5,661 nucleotides of DNA. Origin: Candidatus Sphingobacterium stercoripullorum. GTDB taxonomy: Bacteria > Bacteroidota > Bacteroidia > Sphingobacteriales > Sphingobacteriaceae. The stretch's first letter is position 1. Every line of letters starts with the position of its first letter. Below the pieces are notes generated by a model. That model was not told the DNA's origin. It did not search any database and saw only the letters and a program-made list of their open reading frames with translations. Positions 1 to 5,606 of the stretch are shown piece by piece. The position numbers and the translations under genes were made by a program. The DNA is taken from contig DXEZ01000325.1 of NCBI GenBank assembly GCA_019114715.1, positions 1-5,661 on the forward strand. Reading direction: 5' to 3'.

Positions 1-701
1 TGAAAAGAAACCCAGAGTTCAACATGGATGGAATTGGTGAAGATTTATTCTTCTTATCTAACGGGCATATATCTCCAGTATTTTACAGTACACTTGCTCG
101 TGCAGGATATTTCCCAACTGAAGAGTTGAAAACATTCCGCCAGATAAACAGTAGACTTCAAGGTCACCCTACCACACACGATAACCTTCCAGGTATTCGT
201 GTAGCATCGGGTTCTTTAGGACAAGGTCTATCGGTAGCGATAGGCGCTGCTCAAGCAAAGAAACTCAATCAGGACGATTCCCTAGTTTATGTACTGATGG
301 GAGATGGTGAGGTTCAAGAAGGACAAGTGTGGGAAGCTGCAATGTACGCACCACACAATAAGATGGATAATCTTATTGCAACTATTGATTACAACTTAAA
401 GCAAATCGACGGTCCTACGGACGTTGTACTTTCCCTAGGAGACTTAAGAGCTAAGTGGGAAGCATTTGGTTGGGATGTATTAGAAATGCAAGGAAACCAC
501 ATGGAATCCGTAATTGCAGGTCTAGAAGATGCAAAAAGCAGAACTGGCAAAGGCAAGCCAGTCATGATACTTATGCACACCGAAATGGGTAACGGCGTAG
601 ACTTCATGATGGGAACCCACAAATGGCACGGTGTAGCTCCTAACGATGAGCAGCTAGAGCAAGCATTGGCACAATTAGATGAAACTTTAGGCGATTACTA
701 A
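1..701 (+). CDS. Transketolase, N-terminal (TPP pyrophosphate-binding) subunit, 5' partial
   Basis: This is the N-terminal half of a split transketolase, which moves two-carbon ketol units between sugar phosphates in the non-oxidative pentose phosphate pathway in the cytoplasm. The reading frame is open to the left edge: codons from base 3 read KRNPEFN before the first visible Met at base 24, so that Met is probably internal and the true start lies outside the window. Numbering from that Met, the family landmarks are SNGH (12-15), GHPTTH (47-52), the ASGSLGQG loop (61-68) and the thiamine pyrophosphate/Mg motif GDGE (93-96) followed 28 residues later by Asn124 in DYNLKQIDG. Family N-terminal subunits are usually about 270-285 residues, so a few dozen residues are probably missing. 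The partner half follows 52 bases downstream. The family call is very secure; exact sugar specificity is not visible. Confidence 0.95.
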   Translation, partial: KRNPEFNMDGIGEDLFFLSNGHISPVFYSTLARAGYFPTEELKTFRQINSRLQGHPTTHDNLPGIRVASGSLGQGLSVAIGAAQAKKLNQDDSLVYVLMGDGEVQEGQVWEAAMYAPHNKMDNLIATIDYNLKQIDGPTDVVLSLGDLRAKWEAFGWDVLEMQGNHMESVIAGLEDAKSRTGKGKPVMILMHTEMGNGVDFMMGTHKWHGVAPNDEQLEQALAQLDETLGDY

Positions 702-704
702 AGT
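684..704 (+). repeat. Small perfect inverted repeat spanning the transketolase N-subunit stop codon
   Basis: ACTTTAG (684-690) and CTAAAGT (698-704) are perfect reverse complements around a 7-base spacer, and the TAA stop lies in the right arm. The stem has only two G-C pairs and no T-run follows, so it is not an intrinsic terminator. It could be a weak intercistronic mRNA hairpin between the two transketolase halves, or chance. Confidence 0.35.
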
Positions 705-753
705 AAGCCAGCGCATTATTAGTACAATTATTGAATTCGAGTAAGACTTTAAA

Positions 754-1707
754 ATGAAAAAATATACCTATACGGAATCAAAAGACACACGTTCAGGTTT
801 TGGAGCCGGTTTATTAGAAGCAGGTAAAAACAACAAAAACGTGGTTGGTCTTTGTGCAGACTTAATTGGATCTCTTAAAATGGGCGACTTCCAAAAGGAA
901 TTCCCCGAGCGTTTTTTCCAAATCGGAATTGCGGAGGCCAATATGATGGGCATAGCTGCAGGGCTAACTATCGGCGGTAAAATCCCTTTCACAGGTACTT
1001 TTGCAAACTTCTCAACTGGAAGAGTATACGACCAAATCAGACAGTCGATCGCTTATTCCGGTAAGAACGTGAAGATTTGTGCTTCCCATGCGGGACTGAC
1101 TCTAGGGGAAGACGGTGCAACCCACCAAATCCTCGAGGATCTTGGTTTAATGAAGATGCTTCCAGGGATGACCGTTATCAACCCTTGCGACTACAACCAA
1201 ACTAAGGCTGCAACTTTAGCATTAGTAGATCACCAAGGACCAGCATACTTACGTTTTGGCCGACCTGTGGTACCTAACTTCACGCCAGCAGACCAACCTT
1301 TTGTCATTGGTAAAGCAATCATGCTCAACGAAGGAAAGGACGTTACCATAGTAGCTACCGGACACCTAGTTTGGGAAGCTATACAAGCAGGCGAGGAATT
1401 AGAGAAGCTGGGTATAGATGCAGAAATCATCAACATACACACAATCAAGCCGCTTGATGAGGAAGCGATCTTAAAGTCCGTAGCGAAAACAGGATGTATC
1501 GTTACAGCAGAAGAGCACAACCGCCTAGGTGGTTTAGGGGAAAGCGTAGCACAAACTCTAGTTACAAACAACCCAGTTCCACAAGAATTTGTTGCCGTAG
1601 ACGACCAATTTGGAGAGTCTGGTAAACCAGCCGACTTGATGGAAAAATACGGATTGAACGCTGCAAGTATAGTAGAAGCTGCAAAAAAAGCAATTGCTAG
1701 AAAATAA
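754..1707 (+). CDS. Transketolase, C-terminal (pyrimidine-binding and C-terminal domain) subunit
   Basis: This 317-residue protein is the second half of the split transketolase and should assemble with the upstream product into the active enzyme. The pyrimidine-binding domain occupies roughly residues 5-165. It contains the catalytic glutamate in GIAEANM (Glu61, which activates the thiamine cofactor), the SHAGLTLGEDGATHQ stretch (111-125) and YLRFGRP (165-171). The transketolase C-terminal domain follows from about 185 (TIVATGHLVWEA, then INIHTIKPLD near 227-236) and runs to the end. The length is normal for C-terminal subunits. The ATG at 754 gives the expected family N-terminus; no convincing Shine-Dalgarno sequence is seen, as is common in Bacteroidetes. 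The 52-base gap to the upstream gene has no terminator, so an operon is likely. A related family with the same fold, 1-deoxyxylulose-5-phosphate synthase, is excluded because it is a single longer chain. Confidence 0.96.
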   Translation: MKKYTYTESKDTRSGFGAGLLEAGKNNKNVVGLCADLIGSLKMGDFQKEFPERFFQIGIAEANMMGIAAGLTIGGKIPFTGTFANFSTGRVYDQIRQSIAYSGKNVKICASHAGLTLGEDGATHQILEDLGLMKMLPGMTVINPCDYNQTKAATLALVDHQGPAYLRFGRPVVPNFTPADQPFVIGKAIMLNEGKDVTIVATGHLVWEAIQAGEELEKLGIDAEIINIHTIKPLDEEAILKSVAKTGCIVTAEEHNRLGGLGESVAQTLVTNNPVPQEFVAVDDQFGESGKPADLMEKYGLNAASIVEAAKKAIARK

Positions 1708-1717
1708 AAACTCAGGA

Positions 1718-2263
1718 ATGGAAGATTCGATTATAATCGCCAAATTTTCCGATCCTCGTACAAAAGAAGAAGCCTTTAATGCGCTGCTAGAAAAATACCA
1801 GCAGCGCATTTATTGGCATATACGTAGAATGGTGATCTCGCACGATGATACGGATGATGTCCTACAGGACGTCTTTATTAAGGTATGGAGGAACTTGGAT
1901 AAATTTAGAAAAGACTCACAGCTGTACACCTGGATGTATAGAATAGCTACCAACGAGTGTATTACTTTTCTAAACCGCAAAAAACAACGGAACAACATTT
2001 CTCTGGATAACGAGAACAGCGAGTATCTAGCGAACACCTTGTCATCCAGCAGCTACTTTGACGGTACTGAGGCGCAGCGGAAACTTCAAAAAGCGCTATT
2101 GACTTTACCCGACAAACAAAGGTTGGTTTTCAACATGAAATACTTTGAAGACCTCAAGTACGATGAGATTTCTGATATCTTGGGTACCAGCGTTGGAGCA
2201 TTAAAAGCATCCTATCATTTAGCCGTTAAAAAAATAAAGCTGTTTTTAGAGCAGAACGATTAA
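1718..2263 (+). CDS. ECF-type RNA polymerase sigma factor (sigma-70 family)
   Basis: This 181-residue protein has the two-domain layout of extracytoplasmic-function sigma factors, which redirect RNA polymerase to a small regulon once released from a membrane partner. Region 2 spans about residues 22-90. It includes YWHIRRM (32-38), the core-polymerase contact DDVLQDVFIKVW (46-57), and LYTWMYRIATNECITFLNRKK (69-89) for promoter melting and -10 recognition. A polar linker (90-112) leads to region 4 (about 113-168), with LPDKQRLVF and the helix-turn-helix YDEISDILGTSVGALKASYHLAVKKIK for -35 contact. I chose the ATG at 1718, which gives the MEDS-IIAKF start usual for this group. An in-frame TTG at 1694 would add eight residues and overlap the transketolase gene by 14 bases; it has no ribosome-site support. 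The gene starts 10 bases after the transketolase stop. Family certain; regulon unknown. Confidence 0.93.
   Translation: MEDSIIIAKFSDPRTKEEAFNALLEKYQQRIYWHIRRMVISHDDTDDVLQDVFIKVWRNLDKFRKDSQLYTWMYRIATNECITFLNRKKQRNNISLDNENSEYLANTLSSSSYFDGTEAQRKLQKALLTLPDKQRLVFNMKYFEDLKYDEISDILGTSVGALKASYHLAVKKIKLFLEQND
1778..1810 (+). repeat. 11-bp perfect inverted repeat inside the sigma factor gene
   Basis: AATGCGCTGCT (1778-1788) and AGCAGCGCATT (1800-1810) are exact reverse complements separated by 11 bases. The element begins 60 bases after the chosen sigma start codon and encodes residues about 21-31 (NALLEKYQQRI). In mRNA it would form a GC-containing hairpin. No T-run follows, so it is not an intrinsic terminator. 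It could be an mRNA structure that slows early translation, an operator, or chance; the direct observation is only the symmetry. Confidence 0.7.
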
Positions 2264-2297
2264 ACCTTTGCTCTTATTAATACTCTAAAGGCATACA

Positions 2298-3068
2298 ATG
2301 AGAGAAGAAAACACATATCGCCACGAAGAATCAGGCTCTTGGAAGCTCCCAGCCGAGTTTACAGGGAATCCTTTTTCTACGCCGGAGAATTATTTTGATA
2401 CCCTAAAAAAGAATATTCTCCATCAAGTAGCCGTAGAAAACAAAGTGGGTATAGAGGAATCTTTTACCCAGCCTGAAGCTGGTTTCTTCGAACAGCAAAA
2501 ATCTCAAATATTAAATCAAATTGCTCTTGAAGACAACCACGAGCAGGCAGATCTGGCCGGTTTTACTAGGGAGCCAGAGGGCTACTTTGAAGAAGCCACT
2601 GAACGACTAAGCGACTGGATAGCACTTCAAGAACACGCAGAAGCAGCAGAAAAATCACCTTGGATAATGCCTGAAGGTTATTTCTCAGCAGCCCAAAAGA
2701 ATATCACCCGTAAAATTGCTAGCAGCAGCGATGAGCAGCCAGTGGTTAAGAAAACAAAAGTTCTTAGCCTCAGTCCGCGATTCATGCAATACATGGCTGC
2801 AGCTTGTTTATTATTTGCCCTAAGTATAGGTGCATTATATTGGAATACAACTTCGGAGTTTAATTACAACGCTGAGTATTCCCTATCCGACATTCCAGAG
2901 GATGAACTTATTAATTATTTAATACAATCCTCGGACAATGACGACATTTATTATATGAGCCAATTTATCGAGAGTGCAGATGACCATAGCGATCACGACC
3001 ATGCTCCAGGCGTTGGCTGTTTAATAGATGATGAAATATTGGAAGACTATATAAATTTCGTACAATAA
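2298..3068 (+). CDS. Single-pass membrane protein with four PE-x-[YG]-F repeats, probable anti-sigma factor
   Basis: This 256-residue protein has no enzyme domain that I recognise. Its predicted cytoplasmic part carries four related units: FSTPENYF (26-33), FTQPEAGFF (56-64), FTREPEGYF (89-97) and WIMPEGYF (122-129), spaced 30-34 residues, each followed by an amphipathic helix-like stretch. Basic residues (KKTK at 151-154, Arg161) precede one membrane helix at about 163-181, which predicts the N-terminus inside and the C-terminus outside. The outer tail (182-256) has 19 Asp/Glu and no Lys or Arg, and includes a His/Asp cluster DDHSDHDH (228-235) with Cys241 nearby. Similar repeat-bearing membrane proteins sit beside ECF sigma factors in Bacteroidetes. 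With a sigma gene 34 bases upstream, an anti-sigma or sigma-tethering role is the best inference, but no canonical zinc-type anti-sigma motif (HxxxCxxC) is present. Start at ATG 2298; a weak AAAGG lies 6 bases upstream. Confidence 0.75.
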   Translation: MREENTYRHEESGSWKLPAEFTGNPFSTPENYFDTLKKNILHQVAVENKVGIEESFTQPEAGFFEQQKSQILNQIALEDNHEQADLAGFTREPEGYFEEATERLSDWIALQEHAEAAEKSPWIMPEGYFSAAQKNITRKIASSSDEQPVVKKTKVLSLSPRFMQYMAAACLLFALSIGALYWNTTSEFNYNAEYSLSDIPEDELINYLIQSSDNDDIYYMSQFIESADDHSDHDHAPGVGCLIDDEILEDYINFVQ

Positions 3069-3547
3069 TGTCAGTTCATACTAGATTATTATTACTTATA
3101 GCTTGTCTATTTTTCTCGCTAACTTTGCATGCACAGCATCACAGAGATAGCAAAAGATTTCAAGCGATAGAAAGTGAGAAGATTGCTTTTATAACAAAAG
3201 AGCTCAAACTAACGCCCAAAGAAGCGCAGCGATTCTTTCCAGTGTACAACCAATACAACACGAAGCTTTGGGACCTTAGGCACGCCAAGTCCGATGCCTC
3301 CAAAAGAGAGTCTACGGCGAGGCCACCAGCAGGAGTACAATCGTTTTCAGCTACACCTAAAGCTAGGTCCACTAGCAGAAAAAAAGACATACTCTCCTAC
3401 GATGTGGAAGAGATAGAGTTAAAAAAATCGTATAGAGAGAAGTTCTCCGAAGTCATTGGACAGGCCCGTGCCTCTCAATTTTTCGAGGTCGAGCAGCGCT
3501 TCAGAGAAAACCTCATCCGCGAGTTAAGGAGTAGGCAAGAACGTTAG
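3068..3547 (+). CDS. Secreted Spy/CpxP-like protein of an ECF sigma cassette
   Basis: This 159-residue protein opens with a signal peptide: a hydrophobic core at about residues 6-20 and likely cleavage after HAQ (23), typical of Bacteroidetes. The mature part begins with the helical signature EKIAFITKELKLTPKEAQ followed by RFFPVYNQY (37-63), characteristic of small Bacteroidetes proteins distantly like Spy, CpxP and periplasmic heavy-metal sensors. Some flavobacterial relatives are labelled 'sensor of ECF-type sigma factor'. A low-complexity Ser/Thr/Ala/Arg/Lys linker (about 73-106) separates it from a second charged helix (113-153), where Spy-type proteins form an antiparallel hairpin. The mature chain is basic by my count (about 30 Lys/Arg against 20 Asp/Glu). 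Its ATG overlaps the preceding TAA by one base, which suggests translational coupling. A partner or sensor role for the upstream membrane protein is inference; a general chaperone is the alternative. Confidence 0.78.
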   Translation: MSVHTRLLLLIACLFFSLTLHAQHHRDSKRFQAIESEKIAFITKELKLTPKEAQRFFPVYNQYNTKLWDLRHAKSDASKRESTARPPAGVQSFSATPKARSTSRKKDILSYDVEEIELKKSYREKFSEVIGQARASQFFEVEQRFRENLIRELRSRQER

Positions 3548-3566
3548 TTAAAATATTTTATCGGTT

Positions 3567-3587
3567 CCGATTGGGATCCCTAATCGG
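3567..3587 (+). other. Tight hairpin upstream of the terminator
   Basis: CCGATTGGG (3567-3575) can pair with CCTAATCGG (3579-3587) as a 9-bp RNA stem containing one G-U pair and a 3-base ATC loop. It is not directly followed by a T-run, so alone it is not a terminator. It may protect the 3' end of the sigma cassette mRNA or, being nearly symmetric as DNA, serve as an operator for the downstream genes. Confidence 0.5.
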
Positions 3588-3600
3588 CAAGCATCATTTT

Positions 3601-3630
3601 AAGGAGGTTCTAAAGCAACTTCCTTTTTTT
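3601..3630 (+). terminator. Intrinsic (Rho-independent) terminator after the sigma cassette
   Basis: AAGGAGGTT (3601-3609) pairs with AACTTCCTT (3617-3625) as a 9-bp stem with one G-U pair and a 7-base loop, and seven T residues run through 3624-3630. This is a complete intrinsic terminator for transcription coming from the sigma/membrane/secreted-protein genes. The T-run ends only 11 bases before the aminotransferase ATG, so transcripts starting upstream of it must read through to reach that gene. The AAGGAGG in the left arm resembles a Shine-Dalgarno sequence but is about 34 bases from the ATG, too far to act as one. Confidence 0.85.
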
Positions 3631-3641
3631 ATTTATTCAAT

Positions 3642-4829
3642 ATGATTAGCAATAGAGAGCTATTTTTAAAAAATACAGCACAAACCTCTACCTCTCCACG
3701 TCTTATAGAAGTAGAGAAAGCAGAAGGTATCTACTTATACGGACCAAACGGTGAACAGTATATGGACCTAGTTTCAGGATTCAATGTTTCCAACATCGGT
3801 CACAGGCATCCTAAAGTAATAGAGGCCATACAGACACAGCTCGAAAAATATTTACACGTCACCGTGTACGGTGAGTTTGTACAATCGCCCCAAGTAACGT
3901 TCGCAACCGAACTACTAGGGCAGCTCCCTCCTAGCTTTTCCTCAGTATACCTCACCAATAGTGGTACTGAGGCTGTGGAGGGAGGCATGAAAATCGCTAA
4001 AAAGTTCACAGGCCGCAGGAAAATCATCGCCGCAACACAAGCCTACCACGGAAGTACACAAGGGGCATTAAGCTTAATAGGAGATAAGAAATATCGAGAC
4101 GCCTATGCGCCATTACTACCAGAGATTGAATTCATCCCCTACAATTCCATAAAAGATTTAGAACAAATCGATAATCAGACGGCAGCTATAATTTTAGAAA
4201 GCATTCAAGGTGAGGCAGGTGTGCGCGTACCAGATAAAGCGTACATGCAAGCCGTGAGAGAGCGCTGCACGCAAACCGGGACTTTATTGATTTTAGATGA
4301 GATTCAAACGGGATTTGGAAGAACCGGAAAGTTATTTGCATTCGAGCATTTTGACATCGTTCCAGATATTGTATTACTCGCAAAGGGAATTGGTGGCGGC
4401 ATGCCTTTAGGTGCTTTTGTAGCCCCCAAGGAAATCATGGATGTCATTAAAGATAATCCGATATTAGGGCATATCACTACCTTTGGTGGACACCCCGTAA
4501 GCTGCGCAGCAGCATCGGCCTCTCTAGCTGTCATCCTCGAGCAACGGCTCCCCCAGCAAGTAGCCCAAAAGGAAGCTCTGTTTCGAGAACACTTAAAACA
4601 CCCGAAGATTAAAGAGATTCGAGGTATGGGCTTAATGATGTGCATCCAGCTCGATACTTTTGAGCAGGTACATAGCGTTAGCGAATATTGCGCAAAACAA
4701 GGGTTAATAATAGATTGGTATCTGCACCACGAAACGGCACTTCGTCTGGCGCCTCCTTTAACAATTAGCAAAGAGGAAATTATCCATGCTTGTAAAATAA
4801 TAATTGACGGTATAGAAAGATTTTGTTAG
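3642..4829 (+). CDS. Class III PLP-dependent aminotransferase (acetylornithine/GABA aminotransferase family)
   Basis: This 395-residue protein is a full-length fold-type I class III aminotransferase, a cytoplasmic enzyme that transfers an amino group, usually from the omega position of a substrate, to a 2-oxo acid. Visible landmarks are the phosphate-binding SGTEA (107-111), YHG (135-137) whose Tyr stacks on the cofactor ring, LDEIQTGFGRTGK (218-230) with Asp219 contacting the pyridine nitrogen and Gln222, the Schiff-base lysine Lys248 in LLAKGIGGGMPLGA, TTFGGHPVSCAAA (279-291), and a C-terminal Arg368 in LRLAPP. All key residues are present. Relatives are often annotated only as 'aspartate aminotransferase family protein'. 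No arginine-biosynthesis gene is adjacent, so acetylornithine as the substrate cannot be claimed. The ATG at 3642 gives the usual family N-terminus, and its upstream bases are A/T-rich with no Shine-Dalgarno sequence. It sits directly behind a terminator. Confidence 0.92.
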   Translation: MISNRELFLKNTAQTSTSPRLIEVEKAEGIYLYGPNGEQYMDLVSGFNVSNIGHRHPKVIEAIQTQLEKYLHVTVYGEFVQSPQVTFATELLGQLPPSFSSVYLTNSGTEAVEGGMKIAKKFTGRRKIIAATQAYHGSTQGALSLIGDKKYRDAYAPLLPEIEFIPYNSIKDLEQIDNQTAAIILESIQGEAGVRVPDKAYMQAVRERCTQTGTLLILDEIQTGFGRTGKLFAFEHFDIVPDIVLLAKGIGGGMPLGAFVAPKEIMDVIKDNPILGHITTFGGHPVSCAAASASLAVILEQRLPQQVAQKEALFREHLKHPKIKEIRGMGLMMCIQLDTFEQVHSVSEYCAKQGLIIDWYLHHETALRLAPPLTISKEEIIHACKIIIDGIERFC

Positions 4830-4860
4830 ATTCACCTTAAGATTAATCCCAAGCGAAGCC

Positions 4861-5595
4861 ATGGAGAACAAAAGAAGAGCATTTATAAAAACTGCCATGA
4901 TAGGAGCTATCAGCACCTCCCTGTACACACCAGAAGGACACAGCCTTCTGAAGCCCAGAATACAGTCTGGAGCGACCATCTTATTTCAAGGAGACTCGAT
5001 TACCGATGCCTCCCGAAAGAGAAGCTCGGAGGAAGCAAATATGCCCGATGGGCTAGGGAATGGCTATGCCTTTTTAGCGGCAGGAAAAATTCTCAATCGC
5101 CATGCTAGCAAAGGGTTAAAGATCTATAATAGGGGCATATCCGGCAACAAGGTGCCTCAGCTCATGGAGCGCTGGCAGGAGGATTGCTTAGCTATCAAGC
5201 CCGATATCCTCAGCATCCTAATCGGCATCAACGACTACTGGCATAAAAGAAACGGCAATTACCAGGGGTCACCCGAGGAGTTCTATGAGCAGTACATTGA
5301 GCTTATTGAAAGCACTAAGGCCGAGCTGCCCAACTTGCAACTGATCATTGGAGAGCCTTTCGCACTGAAGGATGTAAAGGCAGTGGATCAGAGCTGGTTT
5401 CCCGAGCTTGAGCGCTACCAAAAGGCGACAGAGCGCGTGGCAGAAAGGTTTGGTGCAACGTTCATCCCTTATCAGAAAATATTTACCAAAGCACTAGCTA
5501 CCGCTCCAGGCTCTTACTGGACAACCGACGGTATTCATACTACCCTAGCTGGTTCTGAATTGATGGCAGAGGCGTGGGTAAAAGCTTTGAAATAA
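4861..5595 (+). CDS. SGNH/GDSL-family hydrolase (probable exported esterase)
   Basis: This 244-residue protein has the complete SGNH catalytic set: block I GDSIT with nucleophile Ser46, block II NRGISGN with Gly92, block III GIND with Asn124, and block V DGIH with Asp223 and His226. Members hydrolyse ester bonds; this subgroup, with ILIGINDYWH and the EPFALK region (165-170), resembles carbohydrate-deacetylating and lipolytic Bacteroidetes enzymes, but the substrate is not determinable here. The N-terminus reads KRRAFIK (4-10) followed by a short hydrophobic stretch, resembling a twin-arginine export signal, so export as a folded protein is plausible. No obvious cleavage site is seen, and the hydrophobic part is short. 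The start at ATG 4861 fits this leader; no Shine-Dalgarno sequence is visible. It lies 31 bases after the aminotransferase with no terminator between them. G+C looks higher here than in upstream genes by eye. Confidence 0.9.
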   Translation: MENKRRAFIKTAMIGAISTSLYTPEGHSLLKPRIQSGATILFQGDSITDASRKRSSEEANMPDGLGNGYAFLAAGKILNRHASKGLKIYNRGISGNKVPQLMERWQEDCLAIKPDILSILIGINDYWHKRNGNYQGSPEEFYEQYIELIESTKAELPNLQLIIGEPFALKDVKAVDQSWFPELERYQKATERVAERFGATFIPYQKIFTKALATAPGSYWTTDGIHTTLAGSELMAEAWVKALK

Positions 5596-5601
5596 AAGGA
5601 G
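5596..5601 (+). promoter_or_regulatory. Shine-Dalgarno site deciding the GTG start at 5607
   Basis: AAGGAG (5596-5601) lies five bases before a GTG codon, immediately after the esterase TAA. It is the only well-placed, strong ribosome-binding sequence in the window and is the reason for choosing GTG 5607 as the start of the truncated last gene. Confidence 0.65.
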
Positions 5602-5606
5602 TCGTC

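Noticed and set aside
1230..1571. 113-codon open frame on the minus strand
   Set aside because: Antisense to the well-supported transketolase C-subunit, with no family resemblance or start signal.
1..1707. Transketolase broken into two reading frames by a frameshift or stop mutation
   Set aside because: The two halves are separated by 52 non-coding bases, each has normal ends, all catalytic motifs are present, and a natural two-subunit transketolase is well known in many bacteria and archaea.
709..1810. Shared 9-base word CAGCGCATT at 709-717 and in the right arm of the sigma-gene inverted repeat (1802-1810)
   Set aside because: Too short and without a shared context or second arm at the first site; treated as coincidence.
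2264..2270. ACCTTTG as a Bacteroidetes -7 promoter box (TAnnTTTG)
   Set aside because: The leading TA is not matched and no TTTG/TTG -33 element is found at the right distance upstream.
2265..2291. CCTTT / AAAGG pairing that could hide the weak ribosome site before the membrane protein gene
   Set aside because: Only 5 bp of weak stem with a long AT-rich loop; easily chance, and ribosome sites matter little at most starts here.
3601..3607. AAGGAGG as a ribosome-binding site for the aminotransferase
   Set aside because: It lies about 34 bases from the ATG and is buried in the left arm of the terminator stem; spacing is far too long.
4304..4771. 155-codon open frame on the minus strand
   Set aside because: It lies wholly inside the aminotransferase gene, antisense to it, and its translation is rich in Cys, Ser, Ile and Pro without any recognisable domain; a shadow of the real gene.
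5009..5032. CCTCCCGA / TCGGAGG hairpin inside the esterase gene
   Set aside because: Needs a bulged base, lies in coding sequence with no T-run, and is within what chance would give in this more GC-rich stretch.
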